In this document: piece after piece, positions 1 through 7,417 of the stretch | Position numbering within the stretch: position 1 is the stretch's first letter | How the letters are laid out: the number at the start of each line of letters is the position of its first letter | Source of the DNA: Lewinellaceae bacterium | Lineage (GTDB): Bacteria > Bacteroidota > Bacteroidia > Chitinophagales > Saprospiraceae | Reading direction: 5' to 3' | Assembly: GCA_016711435.1 (NCBI GenBank) | Contig: JADJSY010000071.1 | Location: 1 to 17,378, forward strand | Length of the DNA stretch: 17,378 nt | The notes under the pieces: model-generated | Told to the model about the DNA's origin: nothing | Seen by the model: only the letters and a program-made list of their open reading frames with translations | Database searches by the model: none | Translations under genes and position numbers: made by a program

Positions 1-1221
1 GCACCGAGGCAGGCGTGGAGTGAATTCCCGGCGAATCAATTGCCGACAGTGGATGTCGCGTCCCGTTCACCACTTGGCTGCGGACCTTACATGATGGAAG
101 AATGGATATCAGGCGACCATATTACCTTGACGAAGAATCCCTACTACTTCCGGGCAGTGGATGGCTACCCAAAATTTGACCAACTCTCCTTCCGCTTCAT
201 ACCCGACCCGGACATGGCTCTGAGCGAATTAATTGCAGGCCGCTGCGACATTCTCGACCCATCCATCAACCTCGATAACCACACAGGCTTGCTGCAAGAA
301 ATGCAAACCGCCGGAGAAGTTAACGCATACTTTACCACCGGCATGAATGTTGAATGGCTGGGGCTGGGGGTTTTCCCCGCCTCCTATGATGATGGCTACG
401 ATCTTCAAAAAGATCGACAGGATATCTTTGCAGACCAGCACACCCGCCATGCGATAGCATATTGCATTGACCGTCAATCCGTGGTTGATAACGTACTCTT
501 TGGCCTGACCACTGTTCCAACAACTTATGTTCCTGTTGAACATCCGTTGTATGATCCGAATATAGAACTCATTCCATTTGACCCTGAAGTTGGGCTTTCG
601 CTGCTGAAACAGGCAGGCTGGCAGGATCTGGATAAAGATCCATCCACGCCGCTGCAGGCAGTCAATGTGGATAATGTCGCCTACAACACACGGCTGGAAC
701 TGACCTACTACACCACAACTGCAACTCAACGCAGGCAGGTTGTGGATATCCTTGAAAAGTCCCTCGCACAATGCAGCATTGGCCTTGATGTGCAATTCTT
801 CTCCCAAAATGATCTCTACGCCTCCGGCCCCGACGGCCTTCTTTTTGGACGCAACTTTGACATGGCTGAGTACGCGCTGGGAGTTAACAATATAGAACCG
901 GCCTGCAGCTGGTTCACCACCGCAGAGATCCCAACCGAAGCTAACATTTGGAGCGGCACAAACCTGAGCGGATATAGCAATACCGAATACGATACTGCCT
1001 GCCTGGATGCAGGACTGGCGTTTCCCGAAGAACAGGATTATATCGACTATCACCGCCAGACCCAGAATATTCTCGCCACAGACTTGCCTGCCATTCCCTT
1101 GTATTATCGGTTGCGCATTGCAGCAACGCGCCCGGATATATGCAATTTCGATTTCGACCCAACCGCCAATCCGCTTTGGAATATTGAAGCCATTGACCGG
1201 GGAGACGGATGTGGGAATTGA
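1..1221 (+). CDS. Family 5 extracellular solute-binding protein of a peptide-type ABC transporter (5' end outside window)
   Basis: The frame is open from base 1, so the N-terminus, signal peptide and real start lie outside the window; 406 residues are visible. The fold is that of the SBP_bac_5 (DppA/OppA-like) family, which captures peptides, nickel or sugars outside the membrane and delivers them to an ABC permease. Supporting blocks are the early SPLGCGPYMMEEW and ITLTKNPYYF (typical 'GTGPY...W...L..NP.Y' region), ELIAGRCDI, RHAIAYCIDRQSVVDNVLFG, and the C-terminal LPAIPLYYRLRIAA. The family is usually 500-600 residues, so about a quarter to a third is missing. No permease or ATPase gene follows; the next gene is unrelated and has its own promoter, so this is either the last gene of a transporter operon or an orphan receptor. 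Substrate cannot be told from the sequence. Confidence 0.93.
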   Translation, partial: APRQAWSEFPANQLPTVDVASRSPLGCGPYMMEEWISGDHITLTKNPYYFRAVDGYPKFDQLSFRFIPDPDMALSELIAGRCDILDPSINLDNHTGLLQEMQTAGEVNAYFTTGMNVEWLGLGVFPASYDDGYDLQKDRQDIFADQHTRHAIAYCIDRQSVVDNVLFGLTTVPTTYVPVEHPLYDPNIELIPFDPEVGLSLLKQAGWQDLDKDPSTPLQAVNVDNVAYNTRLELTYYTTTATQRRQVVDILEKSLAQCSIGLDVQFFSQNDLYASGPDGLLFGRNFDMAEYALGVNNIEPACSWFTTAEIPTEANIWSGTNLSGYSNTEYDTACLDAGLAFPEEQDYIDYHRQTQNILATDLPAIPLYYRLRIAATRPDICNFDFDPTANPLWNIEAIDRGDGCGN

Positions 1222-1265
1222 TCTGCCCTGAAAAACCGCATGAGTTTACAGGTCCGTAAGGAACA

Positions 1266-1294
1266 TTGTGACAGTATCTTTTACTTGCTATAAT
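1266..1294 (+). promoter_or_regulatory. Sigma70-type promoter for the small ORF and response regulator
   Basis: TTGTGA (1266-1271), a 17-base spacer and TATAAT (1289-1294), with an extended -10 TGC just before it. Spacing and both boxes fit the consensus well. Predicted start is near 1301, giving a leader of about 20 bases before the GTG of the small ORF at 1323. Confidence 0.7.
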
Positions 1295-1322
1295 GCATTT
1301 ATTCAATTGGCAGGAGACAGCC

Positions 1323-1427
1323 GTGAAAGAAACTGGTTATGAATTATTCTTTTTCATCACACAACATAAAAGAACATCAATCAAATTGCAGCCGGGGACA
1401 ATAGAGGAGCAGGTTTTGTATGGATAG
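1323..1427 (+). CDS. 34-residue small ORF overlapping the response regulator start
   Basis: A GTG start at 1323 is preceded by AGGAG at 1312-1316 with six bases between, and by a strong promoter. The frame runs for 34 codons and stops with TAG at 1425-1427, overlapping the ATG of the regulator (1420) by eight bases. Such an overlap suggests translational coupling. The peptide is mildly basic in the middle, with an aromatic run ELFFFI near the N-terminus and ends in EEQVLYG. I do not recognise a family. It could be a genuine small protein, a leader peptide controlling regulator translation, or chance. The combination of promoter, ribosome site and overlap argues against chance, but the regulator also has its own ribosome site (AGAGGAG, 1403-1409). 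Confidence 0.45.
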   Translation: MKETGYELFFFITQHKRTSIKLQPGTIEEQVLYG

Positions 1428-2502
1428 CAATGTTTTGCTTGTCGACGATCATCGCGATATCTTGCGGCTTCTGCACTCCACGCTGGATACGCTCAAGAAA
1501 AAAGAGATCAAAATATCCGACGCCCCTTCAGGCGAAGAGGCGCTCCTTGAATCCGGGCGCCACAAGATCGACCTGCTGATCACAGACTACATGCTGCCCG
1601 GCATAAGCGGCGTGGAATTAATGCACAAAGTACGCGCCCGCCATCCGGAAGTAAAAACGATCTTCATCACCGGCATGACCGACAAAAAAAAGCGCGATGA
1701 AATGCTCAATGCGGGCGCCCTCGCCATCTTCGACAAACCCGTTCCCCTCGCTGATTTTTTGGATGTTGTCGAACGCGGCCTCGGCCTTGTGCAAACCATC
1801 TTCCCGCCCGAAAAAACAGGCGAACATGTGGAAGAGCGCCATGCCAGGACTCTCCGACCTGCTTGCCAACTTCCGACAGGATGTTCAAGCCGAAGCAGTC
1901 TTCCTGCTCAATGACCGCGGTCTCGTACAGGCCCGCACCGGCAAGCTCCACGACTCCAGCATGGAAGTATCACTCATCTCCACATTGATGTCCATTCATG
2001 GAGCCAGCCTGAAAGTTGCCCGCCACAATCATCAGGAAACCATAGAGTCTTATCACGTCTTCAGCGGCGGCGACCACGACCTGCTCTTCATCCCTGTCAC
2101 ACGCTTTACGCATTGCTCGTTGCTGGCAACGGTCTTGCCACCGAAGAGCACATTCTGGAAACTATAAACGGCCTGCTTGCCTTGCGGACACAGGTTGAGA
2201 AATCACTCAAATCCATGGGCGTGACGGGAGAACTGAAAGCCCTCTCCGAAAAGGATAGGCCCGCCTCAGCCTCCGCGCCGACAGTTGTTGCCAAAAAACA
2301 GACGGACAAACTCGCCTCAGCAGTTCCCGCCCCCGAAATGGAAGCCCTCCTAAAAGACGCCTCCGCCCAAAAAGCCAAAGTAAGCAACGCGGACGATTTC
2401 TGGAATCAGGCGGCTGAAGAACACGGTAAAAAACCCGCCAGCGCCGAGGTAATTTCTCTGGAAGAAGCCCGTAAACTTGGCATTATTTCAGACGGAAATT
2501 AA
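1420..2502 (+). CDS. Response regulator: receiver domain fused to Roadblock/LC7-like domain (two apparent frameshifts)
   Basis: Residues 1-120 are a receiver domain: acidic pair D9-D10, phospho-acceptor D56 in LLITDYMLPG, T84 in FITG and K106 in FDKP. After about residue 130 the frame changes by +1 (somewhere near 1811-1850, possibly in the A6 run 1811-1816), and at about 2098-2104 it changes back (one base missing, e.g. ACACG for ACACCG). Read through both, the protein is 360 residues. The middle block (GLSDLLANFRQDV, AVFLLNDRGLV, SYHVFSGGD, DLLFIPV, ALLVAGNG) resembles Roadblock/LC7 domains, which bind small Ras-like GTPases of the MglA type. A charged, Ala/Lys-rich tail ends in SLEEARKLGIISDGN. 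No DNA-binding domain is present, so output is probably by protein contact. Start: ATG 1420 with AGAGGAG 11-17 bases upstream. The two compensating shifts look like sequence errors; left as is, only a 164-residue receiver would be made. Confidence 0.85.
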
Positions 2503-2513
2503 AAAATTTGTGA

Positions 2514-2519
2514 TACAAT
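2514..2519 (+). promoter_or_regulatory. -10 element upstream of tRNA-Gln
   Basis: TACAAT lies 12 bases before the mature tRNA 5' end at 2531. A convincing -35 box is not seen at the proper distance, so this is a weak call based on position and the -10 match alone. Confidence 0.4.
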
Positions 2520-2530
2520 TTTGCCCGCAT

Positions 2531-2601
2531 TGGGGTATGGTGCAATGGCAGCACACCAGCCTTTGGAGCTGTGGATCTTGGTTCGAATCCAGGTACCCCA
2601 G
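2531..2601 (+). tRNA. tRNA-Gln (anticodon TTG)
   Basis: A full cloverleaf can be drawn. Acceptor TGGGGTA (2531-2537) pairs perfectly with TACCCCA (2594-2600), discriminator G2601. D stem GTGC/GCAC (2540-2543/2551-2554). Anticodon stem CCAGC/GCTGT has four pairs and one C-T mismatch at its base, with loop CTTTGGA (2561-2567), anticodon TTG at 2563-2565, reading CAA. T stem CTTGG/CCAGG (2577-2581/2589-2593) encloses TTCGAAT. CCA is not encoded (CCT follows the discriminator). Variable loop is short. Confidence 0.95.
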
Positions 2602-2632
2602 CCTGGTACATCCGCATTAGCGGAATATTTTT

Positions 2633-2684
2633 CAAAAACAGGATTTGAGCAACGCGGGCAACCGCCGCACAAATCCTGTTTTTG
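2633..2684 (+). terminator. Long-stem terminator after tRNA-Gln
   Basis: CAAAAACAGGATTTG (2633-2647) is the exact reverse complement of CAAATCCTGTTTTTG (2670-2684), giving a 15-bp stem with a 22-base loop and a T5 run in the 3' arm. Because the 5' arm carries A5, it could act in both directions. It separates the tRNA from glmU. Confidence 0.75.
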
Positions 2685-2721
2685 TTCCCCGCACATTCCT
2701 TTTGGGGACTGAGGTAACTAT

Positions 2722-4085
2722 ATGAAAATAACCACCATCCTACTCGCCGCCGGACAAGGGACACGCATGAAATCGTCCCTGCCCAAGGTTCTGCATCCTG
2801 TTGCAGGCAAACCCTTGATCTGGCACGCCATGCAAGCCATACAAAAATTCACAACCGAGAAGCCGATTGTCGTGGTTGGGCACGGTGCCGAAGAAGTGAC
2901 CAGCTATCTCGGCGATTCCGCACAGACCGTTTTACAGGAACCGCAGTTGGGTACTGGTCACGCTGTAATGCAGGCTGAATCTTTATTGAAGGGGAAAACA
3001 GACCTCGTTGTCGTCTGCTACAGCGATATGCCTCTGCTGCGCGGCGAGACATTGCAAAAACTTGTTGAAACCCAAAAGAATAACAAAGGCCCCATCTCCA
3101 TGTTGACCGTGGTCGCGGACGACCCGCGCGGGTTTGGACGCATCATCCGCAATGCGGATGGTTCGGTCGATGCCATCGTGGAGGAATATGTCGCCACGCC
3201 CGACCAGTTACAGGTCAAAGAATTGAACGTGGGCGGCTATTGCTTCGATGCCAACTGGTTGTGGGACGCCCTGCACCGCATCCCCAAAAATCCCGAAAAA
3301 GGTGAATACTATCTAACCGATGCGGTGGAACTTGCCACAAAGGCTGGCTTGTCTGTGCAGGCAACTGTGATGGATGACATCGAAGAGACCATCGGCATTA
3401 ATACCCGTGTGTATCTTTCAGAATGTGATGCCGCCATGCGCAGACGCATCAATCAGGAACACATGCTTAATGGTGTGACGATGATCGACCCCGCCTCCAC
3501 TTACATTGAAATTGGCGTGACCATTGGCAGGATACAGTCATCATGCCGAACACGTATTTGCATGGAAAGACCGAGATCGGCGAACGCAATGTGATCGGCC
3601 CGAACTCCATCATCCGCGATACAAAGATCGGGAATGGATGCAAAGTCCTTGCTTCGGTGTTGGAAGGCGCATGGCTTGAAGATGATGTGGACATGGGTCC
3701 GTTTGCACGCCTGCGAAAAGGCGCGCACCTCGGTAATCACGTTCACATGGGGAATTTTGGCGAAGTGAAAGATTCGTATCTTGCCGACGGCGTGAAGATG
3801 GGACATTTCTCGTACATTGGCAACGCACAGATCGGTTCCAATACTAATATTGGTGCCGGGACGATCACCTGCAATTATGATGGTGAAAAGAAACACGCCA
3901 CGGAAATTGGTGAAGATGTTTTTATTGGTTCAGACACCATGCTCGTTGCGCCGTTGAAAATTGGTGATGGCGCACGAACGGGCGCTGGTGCAGTAGTAAC
4001 AAAGAACATAGCCGAAGATACGCTTGTGGTGGGAATGCCCGCCCGCGCGATTAGAAAATTGGAACGAAAAGCCAAAAAGAAATAG
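2722..4085 (+). CDS. glmU: Bifunctional UDP-N-acetylglucosamine pyrophosphorylase / glucosamine-1-phosphate N-acetyltransferase (one apparent frameshift)
   Basis: GlmU makes UDP-GlcNAc in the cytoplasm for peptidoglycan and other glycans: it acetylates GlcN-1-P and then transfers UMP. The N-terminal nucleotidyltransferase begins with the signature LLAAGQGTRMKS...PKVLHPVAGKPL (residues 7-34) and contains GTGHAV, YSDMPLL and YYLTDAV. The C-terminal left-handed beta-helix shows hexapeptide repeats and the acetyltransferase block IGNAQIGSNTNIGAGTITC, NYDG, then GSDTMLVAPLKIG and VVGMPARAIRKLERK. A missing base near 3529 (GGCAGGAT, expected GGCNAGGAT) breaks the frame between the two domains; with it restored the protein is 454 residues, the usual length (E. 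coli GlmU is 456). GAGGT sits seven bases before the ATG. Since glmU is normally essential, the break is probably a sequence error. cdd follows after 12 bases. Confidence 0.95.
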
Positions 4086-4097
4086 CAGGATTAAAAG

Positions 4098-4601
4098 ATG
4101 ACTCTAAAAAAAGAAGAAAAACAATCTTTGATCGATCTGGCAAACGAAGCGCGCCGCCGGGCTTATGTGCCGTATTCAAACTATCCGGTTGGCGCTGCCT
4201 TGCGGACGAAGTCTGGTCGTTTGTATACGGGCGTGAATATTGAGAATGCCGCCTATCCGCAGACCATGTGCGCTGAACGGGTTGCCATTTTCAAAGCCGT
4301 ATCAGATGGCGAGATGGAATTTGAAGTGATCGCCGTGGTGACAAATAACGGCGGCTCTCCCTGCGGTGGATGCCGACAGGTGATGGCTGAATTTGGTCTC
4401 GATACCATTGTTCTGTTTGCAGACGGAAAAGGAAACCTGACCAAGGAAACCACCGTCCACGAATTGCTGCCTGAGGCATTTACCCCGAAACATTTGGTGA
4501 CGGAAAAAAGTAGACAGGCAAAAGGTAAAACGCAGGTAAAGAAGCCAGTGGTTCCTTGTGTACGTGTCTGCTTGTTCGCCGCTGTATACTCCCAGCCATG
4601 A
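4098..4601 (+). CDS. cdd: Cytidine deaminase (C-terminal extension probably from a one-base deletion)
   Basis: Converts cytidine and deoxycytidine to (deoxy)uridine in pyrimidine salvage. The homotetrameric-type fold is clear: YVPYSNYPVGAAL, then GVNIENAAYP, then the zinc/catalytic motif TMCAERVA and the second zinc motif GSPCGGCRQ, where the three Cys bind zinc and Glu of CAE is the proton shuttle. The body ends normally at LLPEAFTPKHLVTEK, about 135 residues. The last 30 residues (basic, then VPCVRVCLFAAVYSQP) are not family-like. Adding one A to the A6 run at 4504-4509 would give a TAG stop right after TEKK, making a 138-residue protein of normal length, so the tail is probably spurious. 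As written, the stop overlaps recO's start as ATGA. Confidence 0.95.
   Translation: MTLKKEEKQSLIDLANEARRRAYVPYSNYPVGAALRTKSGRLYTGVNIENAAYPQTMCAERVAIFKAVSDGEMEFEVIAVVTNNGGSPCGGCRQVMAEFGLDTIVLFADGKGNLTKETTVHELLPEAFTPKHLVTEKSRQAKGKTQVKKPVVPCVRVCLFAAVYSQP
4585..4590 (+). promoter_or_regulatory. Possible -10 element for a leaderless recO transcript
   Basis: TATACT lies seven bases before the recO ATG (4598), so transcription would begin at or next to the start codon. No good -35 at 16-18 bases and no ribosome site before this ATG. Tentative. Confidence 0.25.
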
Positions 4602-5356
4602 CCGACTTCCGCTCCTTCCGCGCTTCTGCTGTTGTGCTTCGCCATTCTGATTGGGGTGAAGCCGACCAAATGCTCACGCTTTATACACGCGAGCAGGGCA
4701 TGGTACGCGCCGTGGCGAAAGGCGCGCGCAAAATGACATCGCGCAAGGCGGGACATTTACAGCCGTTTACGCATGTCACCATTCAACTTGCAAAAGGCAG
4801 AGACTTGCTGATCGTCACGCAGGTGGAAACGGTCAATGCCTTTCTTCCGCTGCACGATGACCTTGTGAAATTAAGTTATGCCGCCTACGTGGTTGAATTG
4901 CTGCTGCGTTTTTCCTATGAAGATGAAGTTGGGAACCCCGCCATCTTTCGTCTGCTGATCGAGACCCTGGACCGCATCGAAAAAGAATCCGAGGCATGGC
5001 TTGCCATTCGATATTATGAAATGAGATTTTTAGACGCGGTGGGATTTCGCCCGCAGATGTTTGAGTGCGCAAACTGTGGACGCGAAATACAAGCCGAAGA
5101 TCAATACTTCTCGTTCACGGTTGGCGGAGTCATTTGTCCACGCTGCGGGCTGGGTTTGCCAAACCTCGCAAAGATCTCCGTGGAAACGCTCAAGTATTTG
5201 CGCCACTTCCAAAGATCCAGCTACAGAGATGCTTCTCGCGCACGCCCCAGCCCCGAGGTCCAGAAAGAGGCGGAGGTTCTCATGCAGGGATACTTCACCT
5301 ATCTGCTCGAACGTGAACTGAACACGCCGGGCTTCATCAAAAAAGTCAAATCATAA
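4598..5356 (+). CDS. recO: DNA repair protein RecO
   Basis: RecO loads RecA onto SSB-coated single-stranded DNA together with RecR and anneals strands in the RecF pathway. The 252-residue protein has the usual OB-fold N-terminus (FRASAVVLRHSDWGEADQML, then TLYTREQGMVRAVAKGARK) and the C-terminal zinc finger with two Cys pairs, CANCG and CPRCG, separated by about 20 residues (QYFSFTVGGVI). The family is typically 230-270 residues. ATG 4598 was chosen over an upstream in-frame ATG at 4556 because the protein then begins immediately before the conserved FRASAVVL; the upstream codons would add a Cys-rich stretch not seen in RecO. No clear ribosome site precedes it. Ends at a bidirectional terminator. 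Confidence 0.95.
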   Translation: MTDFRSFRASAVVLRHSDWGEADQMLTLYTREQGMVRAVAKGARKMTSRKAGHLQPFTHVTIQLAKGRDLLIVTQVETVNAFLPLHDDLVKLSYAAYVVELLLRFSYEDEVGNPAIFRLLIETLDRIEKESEAWLAIRYYEMRFLDAVGFRPQMFECANCGREIQAEDQYFSFTVGGVICPRCGLGLPNLAKISVETLKYLRHFQRSSYRDASRARPSPEVQKEAEVLMQGYFTYLLERELNTPGFIKKVKS

Positions 5357-5391
5357 AAAAGAGAGACAGCCTACCCGCCGTCTCTCTTTTT
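5355..5391. terminator. Bidirectional terminator between recO and PHP1
   Basis: AAAAAGAGAGAC (5356-5367) pairs with GTCTCTCTTTTT (5380-5391), a 12-bp stem with a 12-base loop; A run on one side and T run on the other serve both converging genes. It overlaps the recO stop by a base or two and the last codons of PHP1, whose basic C-terminal end (IKKKRDGG) is encoded by part of the stem. Confidence 0.8.
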
Positions 5392-6140
5392 CTTTATCCT
5401 CTGTATCATCGAACTGCTCATTGGCTGCGTGTTGATCGGCGTGGATGCCGAGCGTGCATCGGAGGCGTACCCGAGCCTGCGCATGGCAATGCGCCTCACC
5501 CAGCTGATGACCGCTTTTGCAGAAAATTCCTCTTCGTAGGGAATGGGCACGGTGGTATTTTTCTCCAGCGCCATTCGCAGATCGGCAGCGGTTTCGCCGG
5601 GGAATTCTGTGCGCCCCGCACCAATGGCCCAAAAATATGCGCATCGCTGGAGGCGATCTTTGCAAGCGGGAGATAGATGGAAAGTTTCTGGGCGATCTTG
5701 TCGAAATTTTGCGTGCCCATGTTGTGCGTTTCGATTCCCTTCAATGCTCCTTTTGCGCGCGGGTTCGTCAGCGCACCCAGCACGGCTTCCATGGAAAGGC
5801 TGTTCGGCAAATGATTGAACGGATGCGGGGCGATTGCAACACCGCCCTGTTTGCCAATATGAATAAGCGTGTCGATCAGCGATAGACCGGCGGGCGGCAG
5901 TGTTTGGATAAACAGCGCAACCAGATGCCCCTCCTTCGTGCTGACCTCCGCGCCGGGAATAACCTCGACCCCGTATTTTGATGCAAGCTCCTGCGCCTCC
6001 AGCGAACCGCGCATCTCATCATGATCTGTAATGGCAATGACATTCAGACCTACATCTGCAGCCTGCTTGAGAATGGCGCGCACCGTGGTGGTTGCATCGC
6101 CTGAATAAATTGAGTGAACGTGTAGATCTGCGGTACCCAT
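5371..6140 (-). CDS. PHP-domain metal-dependent phosphoesterase, copy 1 (one apparent frameshift)
   Basis: The N-terminal 170 residues carry the full PHP metal set: H7 and H9 (DLHVHS), D39-H40-D41 (ITDHDE), E65 (PGAEVST), H72 (GHL), H106 (APHP), D167 and H169 (SSDAH). Small stand-alone PHP proteins hydrolyse phosphate esters such as nucleotides or short oligonucleotides; substrate unknown here. After SSDAHIF the frame is lost: one base is missing near 5626-5636 (next to CCC and AAAAA on the + strand). Restoring it gives AIGAGRTEFPGETAADLRMALEKN, matching the shape of the second copy, and a 256-residue protein ending at 5371. Uncorrected, the frame runs to a stop at 5496. GAGG precedes ATG 6140. 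It starts 13 bases after the flavoprotein gene and is probably co-transcribed with it. Confidence 0.88.
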
Positions 6141-6153
6141 GTAGCCTCAATGA

Positions 6154-7338
6154 TTAATTTCGCAGGGGCATTCTTTTACTCCAGTTCAAAACGAATACCC
6201 ATGCAACAAACAGAACAATCGGTTTCAAAATTCTCCAAAGCAGGATTTGAAACCATCTCCATTTTAACGTATAGATGATTTGTGTAATGAGCCAGCGTGC
6301 AAACAAAGTTTGACCAAGTCCGCTTCGTACGAGCCGACGCTTGTATCTGCCAAATGAAAATTCGCCACGCTGAATCGACTCTGCGATCTCCGCCGCCGCG
6401 ATGACTCCGTATCCCAACGCCATGCTGATGCCTTCGCCGAAGATCGGGTCTGCGCCAACCGCATCGCCGACCAATAACACGCGCGGCACAGACGCCTTGT
6501 TCCACGGGCTGTACCAGCGGATGGGATGACCTTTGATCTCATAATCGTTCAAGTCAAAGCCGTGACGTTTCATTTCTTCTGCGAGAGGCTCTTTCAACGC
6601 AGGGCGATTAGAGTCTGCAAGTAAATTCGTGTCGTAGATTCCCCAGCAGCGCATCGGCTCGCCGTTGATTTGAGTGGGGAAGTCCCACGTATAGCCTGCG
6701 ATATTGTTTGGGACGGGGAAGAAATCAAAATACGCCACGTCATTGCGTCGTCCATCAAATTCGGAGAATTTGCCGGAAGCAATCTCGGTGGTGGGGTAGT
6801 CTGGAGTAATTACCTCCAACACCCGCGCCGTGTAAACCGGTTCATTTGGGAAAATGCAGCGACGCGTGACTCCGTTCGAGCCGTCTGCGCCGACAACGAT
6901 TGTTGCGCGAAATTCTCCCTGATCGGTTTGGACGGTGACGCCATCTTTATCGGGGATGACGTTGTTGACTTTGACCCCTTCCCGAATTTCGATTCCCGCT
7001 TCCCGAGTCTTTTTTGCCAGCCAGTGATCGAACTCATTGCGGCGAATCACGCGGATGGCGTGTCTCTTCGGCACGCGGACATTAAGTCCTTTGCCCGCGA
7101 AATCGAAGCGGATGCTTGAAGAGTCTACGTGCGGTACTTCGCGCACATCCAGGCCGAGCCGTTCGAGGATGACTTCCGCGTCAATGACGAGGCCGCCCGC
7201 ACACAGCTTGAGGCGTGGATAATGCTCTTTTTCCAGAATCAGGATTCGGGTGGAAAGATGCGGGGCGATCTTAATCAAATGCAGCGCGGTGGAGAGTCCA
7301 CTTGGGCCGCCACCCAGGATGAGGATATCTTTTTCCAT
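6154..7338 (-). CDS. Geranylgeranyl-reductase-family FAD-dependent oxidoreductase
   Basis: The protein (394 residues) opens directly with a Rossmann dinucleotide-binding motif, ILGGGPSGLSTAL, followed by the ribose-binding Glu in ILILEKEHYPRLKLCAGGL. The latter block, with its PR.K.CAGG pattern, and the later AGYTWDFP are hallmarks of the geranylgeranyl reductase / GGR superfamily within the PHBH-type flavoproteins. The second FAD motif is LVGDAVGADPIFGEGISMAL. The C-terminus has a hydrophobic stretch (ILKPIVLFVAWVFVLNW) that may anchor it to the membrane. Members reduce isoprenoid double bonds in quinone, chlorophyll or lipid side chains; the substrate here is not determined. ATG 7338 is used because the first beta strand begins right after it; an in-frame TTG six codons upstream is possible, since AAAGGA directly abuts the ATG. 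Confidence 0.9.
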   Translation of the reverse strand: MEKDILILGGGPSGLSTALHLIKIAPHLSTRILILEKEHYPRLKLCAGGLVIDAEVILERLGLDVREVPHVDSSSIRFDFAGKGLNVRVPKRHAIRVIRRNEFDHWLAKKTREAGIEIREGVKVNNVIPDKDGVTVQTDQGEFRATIVVGADGSNGVTRRCIFPNEPVYTARVLEVITPDYPTTEIASGKFSEFDGRRNDVAYFDFFPVPNNIAGYTWDFPTQINGEPMRCWGIYDTNLLADSNRPALKEPLAEEMKRHGFDLNDYEIKGHPIRWYSPWNKASVPRVLLVGDAVGADPIFGEGISMALGYGVIAAAEIAESIQRGEFSFGRYKRRLVRSGLGQTLFARWLITQIIYTLKWRWFQILLWRILKPIVLFVAWVFVLNWSKRMPLRN

Positions 7339-7353
7339 TCCTTTATTTTGCCA

Positions 7354-7389
7354 CAAAAATGTGCAGGCCGAACTTTTGGTTCGGCCTGC
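7354..7389 (-). terminator. Terminator downstream of the MFS gene
   Basis: GCAGGCCGAAC (7363-7373) and GTTCGGCCTGC (7379-7389) form a perfect 11-bp GC-rich stem with a five-base loop. On the - strand it is followed by ACATTTTTG, a usable U tract. It lies between the MFS stop (7418) and the flavoprotein start (7338). Confidence 0.8.
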
Positions 7390-7417
7390 TTTCCTTGGAG
7401 GAAGAATTAGCTTTTGT

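Noticed and set aside
229..1053. Long open frame on the - strand
   Set aside because: Shadow of the solute-binding protein; Cys/Ile-rich product without family features or ribosome site.
941..1306. 121-codon - strand frame
   Set aside because: Antisense to the solute-binding gene and overlaps the promoter at 1266-1294.
2649..2669. Second tRNA or small RNA in the loop after tRNA-Gln
   Set aside because: It is only the loop of the terminator hairpin; no cloverleaf can be drawn.
4556..4597. Longer recO start at ATG 4556
   Set aside because: Adds a Cys-rich segment not seen in RecO and lies in what is probably untranslated or cdd-tail sequence.
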